A stretch of DNA of 64,000 nt, from positions 1 through 64,000 of the forward strand of contig JQKK01000013.1 of assembly GCA_000746015.1 (NCBI GenBank). The letters are read 5' to 3'. Shown piece after piece: positions 37,508-46,450 of the stretch (position 1 is the first letter of the stretch; each line of letters starts with the position of its first letter). The position numbers and the translations under genes were made by a program. The notes under the pieces are model-generated. The model was not told the origin of the DNA, searched no databases, and worked only from the letters and a program-made list of their open reading frames with translations. This DNA is from Lachnospiraceae bacterium MA2020. GTDB taxonomy: Bacteria > Bacillota > Clostridia > Lachnospirales > Lachnospiraceae.

Positions 37508-38486
37508 TGACTGGTCGGGCACAGGACCGGCTAATGCTACGCTGGCGCTAAGAAAAAGCCTTCCGTCAGATACTTTGTACCTTAAGACAAAGAATAAGCT
37601 TTTGAGGGCATCAGAGCTGCTTTACAAAATGAAAAAAACTGAGACAGTAGTATTCTCCGGGCATTCAAAGCAAAATATCCTTGGCATGAGGATCGCAAAA
37701 AAGATGCATATACCGAGTATCTACATCATGCACGGATGCGTCGAGTATGAGAACAAGATCAATAAGCGCGAAGATGCCGAGATGGCAGCGGATGAGCGGA
37801 CAATGATGAAGGAAGCAGATCTCTTGCTTGCTGTATCGCGCCAGTTTGAGGATTGGCTTAAGGATAATTATCCCGAGTACAAGGATAAGATAGCACATCT
37901 TACAAACGGCATTGACTGGGATCAGTTAAAAGAAACGCATGATATGTTGCAGCGGGATATGGATGCTGTGCTGTCTGTGGGCGGAGGTATGCCGAGAAAG
38001 CGCATAGTAAATATCTGTGAGGCAATCGGGATATTGCGCAAAGAAGGATACCCGAATCTGCACCTCATAGTCGCAGGGGCAGAGGGAGAAGATACCGACA
38101 AGATCAATTCATATGACTATGTAGAAAATATCGGGCTGGTAGATGCAAAAAAGATGCAGGAAACCTATAGAAATTGCAGGCTGTTTATACAGAACAGTAT
38201 CTTTGAAACCTTTGGGCTTGCACCGGTTGAAGCTTTGATGGCAGGAGACGATATATTGCTTTCTAAGCATTGTGGAGTGCTTTCTGTGCTCGGTGGAGTA
38301 GGAAGCGATGACATTATAGAAGATCCTGATAATACAGAAGAGATAGCTGAGAAGATCAGAAATATTTTAAAAAATGAAAATCATACCAGACTTCTGGTAG
38401 AGACAGATAAGGAGTCAACATCATGGAAGAAGCGCGCAGAAGAGCTGATGCAGATAGCAGAAGAAGTGCGGCAAAAGACATACTAA
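37485..38486 (+). CDS. Family 4/1-type glycosyltransferase (GT-B fold)
   Basis: A 333-residue GT-B enzyme. MRLFLVGDDWSGTGPANATLAL is the N-terminal domain start; the C-terminal donor domain holds GGGMPRKRIVNICEAI and the NSIFETFGLAPVEALMAGDDIL motif with the characteristic E-x7-E pair. The start is ATG 37485, 23 bp before the upstream stop, with GAGGGGG nearby; ATG 37467 is possible but adds only MRGRES. Its tail overlaps the following gene by 64 bp, showing tight packing. Confidence 0.88.
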   Translation: MRLFLVGDDWSGTGPANATLALRKSLPSDTLYLKTKNKLLRASELLYKMKKTETVVFSGHSKQNILGMRIAKKMHIPSIYIMHGCVEYENKINKREDAEMAADERTMMKEADLLLAVSRQFEDWLKDNYPEYKDKIAHLTNGIDWDQLKETHDMLQRDMDAVLSVGGGMPRKRIVNICEAIGILRKEGYPNLHLIVAGAEGEDTDKINSYDYVENIGLVDAKKMQETYRNCRLFIQNSIFETFGLAPVEALMAGDDILLSKHCGVLSVLGGVGSDDIIEDPDNTEEIAEKIRNILKNENHTRLLVETDKESTSWKKRAEELMQIAEEVRQKTY

Positions 38487-39583
38487 ATTGGATCGCTCTT
38501 GCGATAATGATGATATTTTATGCAGGAACATGGACGTTTCCGCTGTTTTATCATTATACAGAAAAGTTTAATACGTTAATTATTTTTATTGCGTTGGCAA
38601 TACTTTTGTTTAATAACATCAATATTTTGGAAAAAATAAGAGCTAAAGAAAAAATGCTTATAGCGCTCGCTTTGACAGTACTCATCGCATTTGCAAATCT
38701 GTTTATCATCGGCTCAAACAAGGGCTGCATACTTATACTTGCAGATTTTCTTATGATCTGGTATCTGGGACCTGAACTTGAGTTTAGCGAGAAGCAGAAA
38801 AAGACGCTAGAGGTGTTTTTCCTCATAATGTTTGCGTCATGGTTTGTTTATGACAGAGCGTTTTCATACAATTCAAACACAGGAGCCACTGTCACAGTAT
38901 TTACACTCCTTGGAGCTATGATACTTTTGACAAAGCTTACTTCAAAGAAAGAGATCTATGGATTTTTCATAGTGATAGCAATGATGAGGACAGTGACGCT
39001 CGTTCTTTGGCATCTTGCAAGAGGCGCCTTTATAGCACTGTTTCTTTTCATCTTGTTTTATTATATTGTGCCGGCAAAGTGGTGGGAAAAGCGAAAGGCA
39101 TTTACTGCTTTGTCAGTATTTGCGACAGTAGGTTCGCTTGCCTTTGTAGCGTTTTATGTGGCACTTGCATCGACAGGTTTCAATATGCAGCTTCCATTTT
39201 TCTATAAGAGCATATTCTCAGGCAGAGAGCAGATATGGATGGAAGTGTGGGATATCCTGAAGGGCTCACTTTTAACTGGAATAGGCTCAGGGCGTCAGCT
39301 TAAGTCATTCTTTGAGTATAATATGCACAATGCGATGTATGATATTTTTGCTGTTCATGGTGTTATCGTACTTGCAGGCTCTTTATTCATCATATTGAAG
39401 AGGCTTCGCCAGATCCAGGCGGGAGTAAAGCATACAGACCAGACAAAGATATGTGCTATAGCAGCATTGTTTGCAATATTCATTGAGTCATTTATAGATA
39501 TGGATCTCATGTGGGCGGATTATTCACCACTCCTTTTATTTTTAGTAGTAGAGGCATTTGGTAATGGCAAAGGGAAAGTATAA
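38423..39583 (+). CDS. O-antigen ligase/polymerase-like membrane protein (Wzy candidate)
   Basis: A 386-residue protein with about ten membrane segments and a central long extracellular loop. GSGRQLKSFFEYNMHNAMYDIFAVHGVIVL near residues 290-320 is the motif typical of the O-antigen ligase/Wzy family, with a conserved His. AAGGAG at 38409-38414 supports the start inside the previous gene. It would polymerise or ligate the repeat units. A second protein with the same layout follows the flippase gene. Confidence 0.82.
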   Translation: MEEARRRADADSRRSAAKDILNWIALAIMMIFYAGTWTFPLFYHYTEKFNTLIIFIALAILLFNNINILEKIRAKEKMLIALALTVLIAFANLFIIGSNKGCILILADFLMIWYLGPELEFSEKQKKTLEVFFLIMFASWFVYDRAFSYNSNTGATVTVFTLLGAMILLTKLTSKKEIYGFFIVIAMMRTVTLVLWHLARGAFIALFLFILFYYIVPAKWWEKRKAFTALSVFATVGSLAFVAFYVALASTGFNMQLPFFYKSIFSGREQIWMEVWDILKGSLLTGIGSGRQLKSFFEYNMHNAMYDIFAVHGVIVLAGSLFIILKRLRQIQAGVKHTDQTKICAIAALFAIFIESFIDMDLMWADYSPLLLFLVVEAFGNGKGKV

Positions 39584-40976
39584 GTATCTTTTTCAGAATA
39601 TGGCACTATTTACGATAAGCAGCTTCGTTTCTAAAATGCTTGTGTTCTTTTTAGTGCCGTTTTATACATCGGTCCTTACAGGATCCGAATATGGAATCGC
39701 AGATGTCATGCAGACAACACTGCTTCTTACAGTGCCGCTTCTATCCCTCAATGCGGGAGAAGCGGCACTTAGATTTGGTCTTGATAAGGATGCCGATCAT
39801 AGCGCAATCTTAAAGATTGGTTTAGGCAGGGTTTTCAAAGCAGATATCATAATGACCATAGCTTTGGGCATTGCAATGCTTCTGTCGTTTAAAAGACTTA
39901 TTCCTATAAGCATGGCTCATATAGCGCTGTTTTATGTACTCTTTTTATGCGCCAGCTTTTATGAATACATGCTGCTTTATTGTCAGGGAACAGAGAAAGT
40001 GCAGATAATGATCACCGGAAGCGTGACATGCACTATGCTGGTCATCATGTGTAATCTTTTATTCCTGCTCAGATTTTCCATGGGACTTAACGGATATCTC
40101 TTTGCGCAGATGATCTCCTATGTGGGATCGGGGCTTTTGATGTTTAATCTTATAGGTGGGTTAGAGAGCCTAAAAAGTCATACGGAGAATGAGAAACTGG
40201 AAAAAGATATGAAAAAGTATGGCTCACAAATGCTTTTGTACTCTACATCAAGCTGGATAAATAATGCTCTCGACAGATATTATATAGCGATAATGATCGG
40301 AAGTACTGCAAATGGACTCTACGGCGTAGCTTACAAGATACCGGCGATACTACAGGTGTTTCAGCGTATCTTTGCCCAGGCATGGCAGATGTCGGCGGCA
40401 AAGGAGTTTGAAGGAGAAGAGAGAGATAAATTCTTCTCAAATATGTATCGGGTTTACAATGCGATACTCGTTGTCGGCTGCGCAGGTATCATCTGGATAC
40501 TTAAAATACTGGCAGCTCTGATGTACCAGAAGGAGTTTTTCGAGGCGTGGATACTTGTGCCGCCGCTCCTTATCTCTGTTATATTTGGTGCGTTGGAGGG
40601 CTTTTTGGGCTCTATCTGTCTTGCCTTTAAGGATGGCCAGAGTATCGGCAAGGCGACCGGAGCAGGAGCGATTGTTAATATCGTGCTCAATTATATCTTC
40701 ATAGTTGAGTTTGGAACTATGGGTGCCGCAATAGCGACGCTGGTTTCGTACTTTGTGATGTTTGCTCTTGCCTTGATAATGGTCAGAAAGTACGTAAAGC
40801 TGAGGATACACTTATTCCGAGATGTTGTGGCGTATCTGCTTTTGGTAGCGGAAGCGCTGCTGGTCATCATGAACATGAAGAATTATTTTTGGATAAATGC
40901 AGGTATCGTGATAGTTCTTGCAGCAATATACTGTGGAGAACTTGGAGAAATGGTGAAGAAATGCTTGAAAAGATAA
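39564..40976 (+). CDS. Polysaccharide flippase, Wzx family (MOP superfamily)
   Basis: A 470-residue exporter with about 12-14 membrane segments. The N-terminus (KYLFQNMALFTISSFVSKMLVFFLVPFYTSVL) and the TGAGAIVNIVLNYIFIVEFGTMGAAIATLVSYFVMF segment near residues 365-400 are hallmarks of oligosaccharide flippases. It carries the undecaprenyl-linked repeat unit across the membrane. ATG 39564 is chosen over an in-frame TTG at 39558. It overlaps both neighbours (20 bp and 16 bp). Confidence 0.92.
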   Translation: MAKGKYKYLFQNMALFTISSFVSKMLVFFLVPFYTSVLTGSEYGIADVMQTTLLLTVPLLSLNAGEAALRFGLDKDADHSAILKIGLGRVFKADIIMTIALGIAMLLSFKRLIPISMAHIALFYVLFLCASFYEYMLLYCQGTEKVQIMITGSVTCTMLVIMCNLLFLLRFSMGLNGYLFAQMISYVGSGLLMFNLIGGLESLKSHTENEKLEKDMKKYGSQMLLYSTSSWINNALDRYYIAIMIGSTANGLYGVAYKIPAILQVFQRIFAQAWQMSAAKEFEGEERDKFFSNMYRVYNAILVVGCAGIIWILKILAALMYQKEFFEAWILVPPLLISVIFGALEGFLGSICLAFKDGQSIGKATGAGAIVNIVLNYIFIVEFGTMGAAIATLVSYFVMFALALIMVRKYVKLRIHLFRDVVAYLLLVAEALLVIMNMKNYFWINAGIVIVLAAIYCGELGEMVKKCLKR

Positions 40977-42070
40977 AGAATAAATCAGATATTTTGTACG
41001 GTGCTGTGTTCACCTGGTTTATATTGTCATCGTTTATCGTGCAGAAGTTTTATGGAATTACAACTAAATTTGCAACGTTGATAATTTTTGCCGTGCTTAT
41101 AATCCTTGCTTTGATGCAGGGCTGTTTTAAGCAGATGACTAAAAAGGACATGATGGAGGCAGCGGCAGCAGGTCTTACTATGGTGATCGCAGCGGCAAAT
41201 CTTGTGATCATTAAGTCGGGAAAGGGCGCGTTTTTTGTGCCTGCAGACCTTGCACTCATGCTCTTTTTAGTGCCAAGGATAAGCTTTTCAGAGGGCTTAA
41301 AGCGCTATGTGACCGGAGTGGGTGCATCACTCATGATATGGTGGTATGCCTATGTGCACTGGGAGTATGGCTTTAACATGGCAGGTCTTATCTATATGAT
41401 ATTCATGCTCATGGGTGAGATCTTCCTTGAGTACATTAAAAATGACCTTGAACTGGATTACTTAAAGTATGTGCAGGGTGCCTTGATTTTTGTTACTTTC
41501 CTTTTGGAGATATGCTATCATGCACGTTCGGCAGCAGTATGCGTGATAATCTATGCCATCATATGTATTTTACTGCCAAAGATTGCAGGCAATAAGTTTT
41601 TGTACGGCGGACTGGTTGTCCTTTCAACTTTGGGAAGCATAGCATTTACAGTTATCTATTCAGCAATGGGAAAACTCGGAATCGATGTGACGATCCTCTA
41701 TAAAAATCTTTTGTCAGGAAGAGAGGATATTTGGGCTGAGCTTTGGCAGGAACTTCTGAAACACCCGATAACAGGTATTGGCTCTTCATATACCCTGAAA
41801 AGTTTTTTTATTTTTGAAGTGCATAATGGACTTTTTGATATTTTGTCTGTGCACGGAATACCTGTGTTTTTATTGGTGACTTTATTGCTCATAAAGAGGC
41901 TTTGGGAGCTTAGGACGATAGGCTTTGCATTCCGCCCTGAGTGTACACTTGCTGTGGCAGGAATATATGCATTTTTGATTGCTTCATTTTTTGAAAATGG
42001 CTTTATCGTGCCACCATACAGTGTAATTTTTTTGACTTTATTTATCATCGCTGAAGATGGAGTTAGCTAA
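40961..42070 (+). CDS. Second O-antigen ligase/polymerase-like membrane protein
   Basis: A 369-residue protein with about nine membrane segments and the motif LSGREDIWAELWQELLKHPITGIGSSYTLKSFFIFEVHNGLFDILSVHGI, matching in order the central loop of the gene at 38423 (SGREQIWMEVWDIL, TGIGSGRQLKSFFEY, HNAMYDIFAVHG). The two are paralogues, about 25-30% alike by eye. One may be the polymerase and the other a ligase to the wall. ATG 40961 overlaps the flippase end by 16 bp; the earlier in-frame ATG 40889 is buried in it and rejected. Confidence 0.8.
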   Translation: MLEKIKNKSDILYGAVFTWFILSSFIVQKFYGITTKFATLIIFAVLIILALMQGCFKQMTKKDMMEAAAAGLTMVIAAANLVIIKSGKGAFFVPADLALMLFLVPRISFSEGLKRYVTGVGASLMIWWYAYVHWEYGFNMAGLIYMIFMLMGEIFLEYIKNDLELDYLKYVQGALIFVTFLLEICYHARSAAVCVIIYAIICILLPKIAGNKFLYGGLVVLSTLGSIAFTVIYSAMGKLGIDVTILYKNLLSGREDIWAELWQELLKHPITGIGSSYTLKSFFIFEVHNGLFDILSVHGIPVFLLVTLLLIKRLWELRTIGFAFRPECTLAVAGIYAFLIASFFENGFIVPPYSVIFLTLFIIAEDGVS

Positions 42071-42121
42071 ATAGACAGACAAAAATTGCTTTTTATGATA
42101 AAATGTATCAATAAAAGACTA

Positions 42122-42150
42122 TTGCATTCTTTATATCAGTGTGATATCAT
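42122..42150 (+). promoter_or_regulatory. Candidate promoter of the threonine operon
   Basis: TTGCAT (42122-42127), 17 bp, TATCAT (42145-42150), about 70 bp before the ACT protein start. Confidence 0.4.
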
Positions 42151-42218
42151 ATCTTTCATTGACGTACATTTGTATCTGAGAAGCGCACAAAGATTTATTT
42201 TATATTTCGGAGGCGATC

Positions 42219-42668
42219 GTGGAAGAGAGAAAAAGATTTTTTGTAGTAACAGAAAAGGCTATACCAGATGTACTTATCAAAGTTGTCAGCGCAAAGAAAC
42301 TCCTTGATTCGGGCAGGGCTCTGAGCGTTCAGGAGGCAACAGAAGCGGTTGGGATCAGCCGCAGTTCCTTTTACAAATATAAAGATGATATATTTCCATT
42401 TCATGACAGTGCAAAGGGCATGACAATCACCATTTCGGTTCAGATGGATGATGAGCCCGGGCTTTTGTCAGATGTATTAAAGATAATCGCTGAGTTTAAG
42501 GCAAATATCCTTACAATACATCAGTCCATACCTATAAATGGTGTGGCGTCACTCAGTATTTCCATACAGGTATTGAGCGATACAGGAGATATATCAGACA
42601 TGATAGATAAGGTGGGGGCTGAAAAGGGTGTACAATCCGTAAGGATTCTTGGTAAAGAGCAGGGCTAA
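42219..42668 (+). CDS. ACT domain protein (PheB/UPF0735-like)
   Basis: A 149-residue protein with an N-terminal helix-turn-helix-like segment (SVQEATEAVGISRSSFYKYKDDIFPF) and a C-terminal ACT domain (ISVQMDDEPGLLSDVLKIIAEFKANILTIHQSIPINGVASLSISI). ACT domains bind amino acids. It starts at GTG 42219 behind CGGAGG and precedes hom by 51 bp, which suggests a role as an amino-acid-sensing regulator of the threonine genes. The regulatory role is inferred. Confidence 0.9.
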   Translation: MEERKRFFVVTEKAIPDVLIKVVSAKKLLDSGRALSVQEATEAVGISRSSFYKYKDDIFPFHDSAKGMTITISVQMDDEPGLLSDVLKIIAEFKANILTIHQSIPINGVASLSISIQVLSDTGDISDMIDKVGAEKGVQSVRILGKEQG

Positions 42669-42719
42669 TCATAGCGCTAACATATCAGCGCTCTAACAAT
42701 ATAGAAAGGTGGTAGTAAG

Positions 42720-43949
42720 ATGACAAAGATAGCAGTCCTTGGTTATGGAACGGTAGGCTCAGGTGTAGTAGAAGTGCTTACCCAAAATGCCAAGCTCATC
42801 AACAACAAGGCAAAAGAAGAGATAGAAGTAAAGTACGTTCTTGATCTTAGAGATTTCCCTGGAGACCCGATCCAGGAAAAGATAGTCCATGATTTTGATG
42901 TTATTCTTAAAGATCCTGAAGTAAGAGTAGTTGTAGAGGTTATGGGCGGACTTCATCCGGCTTATGAATTTACAAAAGCTGCTCTGGAAGAAGGAAAGAG
43001 CGTATGTACATCTAATAAAGAGCTGGTTGCAGAGCATGGTCCTGAGCTCATTTCAATCGCTCACGCAAATAATGTTAATTACCTGTTTGAAGCAAGCTGC
43101 GGCGGTGGTATCCCGATCATCAGACCGCTTAACAGCTCACTTACAGCAGATGATGTTGATGAGATCACTGGTATCTTAAACGGAACCACCAACTATATTT
43201 TGACAGAAATGACACAGAAAGGTCTTAAGTACGAGGATGTTCTTAAGGATGCTCAGGAGAAGGGCTACGCCGAGAGAAATCCTGAAGCAGACGTTGAGGG
43301 ACATGATGCATGCAGAAAGCTTGCCATCCTTTCTTCACTTGCCTATGCACGTACTGCAGACTACAAGGGCATCTACACAGAGGGTATCACAAAGATCACT
43401 CCTGAGGATATCGAGTATGCCAAGGCTCTTGATATGCAGATCAAGCTTCTTGCAACAAGCCGTAAGGTTGTTGTGGATGGAGTTAAGCACTGCTACGCAC
43501 TTGTTGCTCCATTCCTTATCAGTCAGAATACACCTCTTTACAGCGTAAATGGCGTTTACAATGCGATCTTAGTTCATGGAAATATGCTTGGCTATGCAAT
43601 GTTCTACGGAGCAGGCGCAGGCTCACTTCCTACAGCAAGTGCAGTTGTTTCTGACGTAGTTGATGAAGTAAGACATCTTGGCAGAACGCTGGTATTCAAC
43701 TGGAATCCTGCAATGCTTGATCTTGCTTCTATCGAGGATGACAAGAGAAGATTCTTTGTAAGAATCAAGGAGAGCCAGCTTGATAAGGCTCGCGAGCTCT
43801 TTGGAGAGATCGGAACTATCAGCGTAGGAAGCCTTCCGGATGAGGTTGGTTTCATTACGGATGAGATTTCTGAAAAGGATTTCAATGCAAATGTAGAAAA
43901 GCTTGGCGGTGTAATAAGCCGTATCCGTATCAAAGAGGACGCAGTCTAA
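42720..43949 (+). CDS. hom: Homoserine dehydrogenase
   Basis: A 409-residue enzyme reducing aspartate semialdehyde to homoserine with NAD(P)H. The Rossmann start is IAVLGYGTVGSGVVEVL, VVVEVMGGLHPA follows, and the catalytic region has NGTTNYILTEM and DVEGHDACRKLAILSSLAY; the C-terminal ACT domain (FFVRIKESQLDKARELFGEIG) gives feedback control by threonine. Length fits the ACT-containing form. It sits between the ACT protein and apgM, and lysC follows, so the operon serves the aspartate pathway. Confidence 0.96.
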   Translation: MTKIAVLGYGTVGSGVVEVLTQNAKLINNKAKEEIEVKYVLDLRDFPGDPIQEKIVHDFDVILKDPEVRVVVEVMGGLHPAYEFTKAALEEGKSVCTSNKELVAEHGPELISIAHANNVNYLFEASCGGGIPIIRPLNSSLTADDVDEITGILNGTTNYILTEMTQKGLKYEDVLKDAQEKGYAERNPEADVEGHDACRKLAILSSLAYARTADYKGIYTEGITKITPEDIEYAKALDMQIKLLATSRKVVVDGVKHCYALVAPFLISQNTPLYSVNGVYNAILVHGNMLGYAMFYGAGAGSLPTASAVVSDVVDEVRHLGRTLVFNWNPAMLDLASIEDDKRRFFVRIKESQLDKARELFGEIGTISVGSLPDEVGFITDEISEKDFNANVEKLGGVISRIRIKEDAV

Positions 43950-43971
43950 ATTGCTGGAGGAGCCAAAGATT

Positions 43972-45192
43972 ATGAAATATGTCATCGTACTGGGCGATGG
44001 AATGGCGGATCGTCCGATAGAGAGTCTTGGAGGAAAGACTCCTATAGAAGTTGCTGAGACACCTACACTTGATGAGATAGCCCCAAAGTCAGAGCTTGGA
44101 CTTTTGCATACCATACCGGAAGGTATGAAGCCGGGATCTGATACAGCTAATCTTTCAGTACTGGGCTATGATCCAAAGAAGTACTACACAGGACGTTCAC
44201 CGCTTGAAGCTTTATCGATCGGTGTTCCTATGAAGGATACTGATGTGGCACTTCGCTGTAACATTGTGACACTTACAGAGGATGAAACCTTGGGATTTGA
44301 GGATCAGACAATACTTGATCACAGCTCCGGCGAGATTTCTACTGAGGACTGTGCAGTGTTGCTTAAGGCTGTGAAAGAGGTTTTGGAGGATGCCACTTTT
44401 CAGTTTTATGTAGGCACAAGCTACAGACACTGCCTTATCTGGGATAAGGGAAGTGTAGTAGACCTTGCAGCACCACATGATCATCTTGGTTCCAAAATAG
44501 GAGAGTTTCTTCCTAAGGATGAAGTCCTCAGGGAGATGATGAGAAAAAGCTATGAGATACTTAAAGATCATCCAATGAATCTCGAGCGTAAGAAAAAAGG
44601 ATTAAATCCGGCCAACTGCTGCTGGTTCTGGGGAGCCGGCACGAAGCCTACCCTTTCTTCATTTGAAGAAAAGACAGGCAAGAAAGGTGTGATGATATCC
44701 GCAGTTGATCTGCTCAAAGGTATCGCAATCGGATCTTCTATGAAGGTAGAAATAGTAGAAGGTGCTAACGGGGGTCTTGATACCAACTATGAAGGTAAGG
44801 CAGATGCAGCTCTTAAAGCTCTCTTGGATGACGGATATGATTTTGCATATATTCATGTAGAGGCTCCTGATGAGATGGGACATCAGGGAAGCATCGAGAA
44901 AAAGATAAAGGCTATCCATTATCTTGATACAAGGGTTATCGCAAGGGTAAAGGCAGGACTTGAGAAGGCAGGTGTGGACTATCGCATGGCTGTACTTCCG
45001 GATCATCCGACACCGATCGAGATCAGGACACATAGTTCTGAGCCTGTACCTTATCTGATATACGATAGTACAAAAGAGGAGAGTCACAGCTACCATTACA
45101 GCGAGAGAGAGGCGGCACTTACAGGTATCGACCTTAGTGCAGGACCTATGCTCATAGAAAGGCTTTTAGGAGAGGAGAACCAATGCTTGTAG
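43972..45192 (+). CDS. apgM: 2,3-bisphosphoglycerate-independent phosphoglycerate mutase, ApgM type (candidate homoserine kinase)
   Basis: A 406-residue metal-dependent alkaline-phosphatase-superfamily protein of the archaeal-type ApgM group. VIVLGDGMADRPIE carries the first metal Asp, GSDTANLSVLGYDPKKYYTGRSPLEA the nucleophile region, and HVEAPDEMGHQG and LPDHPTPI the remaining metal ligands. Its place between hom and lysC, with no thrB in the window, fits the proposal that proteins of this group act as homoserine kinase (ThrB2-type) in some bacteria. ATG 43972 follows GGAGGAG; an upstream TTG is rejected. Sequence alone cannot separate the two activities. Confidence 0.85.
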   Translation: MKYVIVLGDGMADRPIESLGGKTPIEVAETPTLDEIAPKSELGLLHTIPEGMKPGSDTANLSVLGYDPKKYYTGRSPLEALSIGVPMKDTDVALRCNIVTLTEDETLGFEDQTILDHSSGEISTEDCAVLLKAVKEVLEDATFQFYVGTSYRHCLIWDKGSVVDLAAPHDHLGSKIGEFLPKDEVLREMMRKSYEILKDHPMNLERKKKGLNPANCCWFWGAGTKPTLSSFEEKTGKKGVMISAVDLLKGIAIGSSMKVEIVEGANGGLDTNYEGKADAALKALLDDGYDFAYIHVEAPDEMGHQGSIEKKIKAIHYLDTRVIARVKAGLEKAGVDYRMAVLPDHPTPIEIRTHSSEPVPYLIYDSTKEESHSYHYSEREAALTGIDLSAGPMLIERLLGEENQCL

Positions 45193-46391
45193 TCAAGAAG
45201 TTCGGCGGTACTTCCGTCGCAAACAAGGAACGCATTTTTAATGTGGCAAGGCGCTGTGTAGAAGACTACCGCGCAGGAAATCAGGTTGTTGTCGTGCTTT
45301 CAGCAATGGGAAAGCAGACTGATGTGCTTATCGATATGGCTAAGGATATTAACCCAAAGCCACCTAAGCGTGAGATGGATATGCTCTTTACAACAGGTGA
45401 GCAGATTTCCGTAGCCCTCATGGGTATGGCTATGGATGCTCTTAATGTTCCGGCTATTTCACTCAATGCTTTTCAGGTAGCTATGCACACAACAAGTGTA
45501 TATGGTAATGCCAGACTTAAGAGGATTGATACAGAGCGTATTCAGCACGAGCTTGACAATAAGAAGATAGTTATTGTGACCGGATTCCAGGGTGTAAATA
45601 AGTATGATGACTATACAACACTTGGAAGAGGCGGCTCTGATACTACAGCAGTTGCTCTTGCAGCAGCCCTTCATGCTGATAAGTGTGAGATATATACAGA
45701 CGTTGACGGAGTATATACAGCTGATCCCCGCATTGTTCCAAATGCAAGAAAAATGACAGAGATCACTTACGACGAAATGCTTGATCTTGCAACATTGGGT
45801 GCAGGCGTACTGCACAACCGCTCAGTTGAGCTTGCGAAGAAATACAATGTACCGCTCGTGGTACGTTCTAGTCTGAATGAATCTGAGGGAACTACAATTA
45901 AGGAGGTAGTTAAAGTGGAAGGAATGCTCATTAGCGGCGTAGCTGCAGAGAAGAATGCAACCCGTATTTCAGTTATCGGTCTTGAAGACAGACCTGGCAT
46001 GGCGTTTAAGCTTTTCAACTTAATTGCTAAGGCTAACATCAACGTGGATATGATTCTTCAGTCAATCGGCAGAGACAATACAAAGGATATTTCATTCACT
46101 GTACCTGAGGATTCTGCTGATGAGGCATATAATCTTCTTGAAGACAACATCGAGTCACTTAAGGCTCACAAGGTTCTTATGAACAAGAACGTTGCAAAGG
46201 TATCTGTTGTAGGTGCCGGTATGATGAGCAATCCTGGAGTAGCTGCAAAGATGTTTGAGGCACTCTATGGATCAGATATCAACATCAATATGATCTCAAC
46301 TTCTGAGATCCGCGTAACTGTTCTTATCGATGAGAAGGATACAGAGCGCGCAATGGTAGCAGTTCACAATGCATTTGGCCTTGAAGATTGA
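45183..46391 (+). CDS. lysC: Aspartate kinase (lysine/threonine-type, with ACT domains)
   Basis: A 402-residue enzyme phosphorylating aspartate. The N-terminal KFGGTSVAN binds ATP, GFQGVNKYDDYTTLGRGGSDTTA is the family signature and DGVYTADPR the aspartate site. Two C-terminal ACT domains (ISVIGLEDRPGMAFKLF; VSVVGAGMMSNPGVAAKMFEAL) give allosteric control. The gene overlaps the apgM end by 10 bp. An internal ribosome binding site with an in-frame start lies at its centre (see separate entry). Confidence 0.95.
   Translation: MLVVKKFGGTSVANKERIFNVARRCVEDYRAGNQVVVVLSAMGKQTDVLIDMAKDINPKPPKREMDMLFTTGEQISVALMGMAMDALNVPAISLNAFQVAMHTTSVYGNARLKRIDTERIQHELDNKKIVIVTGFQGVNKYDDYTTLGRGGSDTTAVALAAALHADKCEIYTDVDGVYTADPRIVPNARKMTEITYDEMLDLATLGAGVLHNRSVELAKKYNVPLVVRSSLNESEGTTIKEVVKVEGMLISGVAAEKNATRISVIGLEDRPGMAFKLFNLIAKANINVDMILQSIGRDNTKDISFTVPEDSADEAYNLLEDNIESLKAHKVLMNKNVAKVSVVGAGMMSNPGVAAKMFEALYGSDININMISTSEIRVTVLIDEKDTERAMVAVHNAFGLED
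45915..46391 (+). CDS. Possible internal-start beta subunit of aspartate kinase
   Basis: Inside lysC, AAGGAGG (45900-45906) lies 8 bp before a GTG (45915) that is in frame as codon 245; ATG follows at codon 248. Initiation here would give a protein of about 158 residues containing only the ACT regulatory domains, the arrangement known for Bacillus subtilis aspartokinase II (alpha2-beta2 from one gene). The sequence shows the site; use of it is inferred. Confidence 0.55.
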   Translation: MEGMLISGVAAEKNATRISVIGLEDRPGMAFKLFNLIAKANINVDMILQSIGRDNTKDISFTVPEDSADEAYNLLEDNIESLKAHKVLMNKNVAKVSVVGAGMMSNPGVAAKMFEALYGSDININMISTSEIRVTVLIDEKDTERAMVAVHNAFGLED

Positions 46392-46413
46392 TAAAACAAT
46401 ATAACACACAAAG

Positions 46414-46448
46414 AAAAACTCCGATGTGCGATGCACGTCGGAGTTTTT
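46414..46448. terminator. Bidirectional terminator between lysC and the membrane protein gene
   Basis: A 16-bp stem (46414-46429 with 46433-46448; one G-U pair) with an A-run on one side and a T-run on the other. It can end transcription from both convergent genes. Confidence 0.9.
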
Positions 46449-46450
46449 GC

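Noticed and set aside
42669-42719. AGCGCT repeats before hom as an attenuator
   Set aside because: Two short AGCGCT copies can pair but there is no leader peptide rich in Thr/Ile codons and no terminator.
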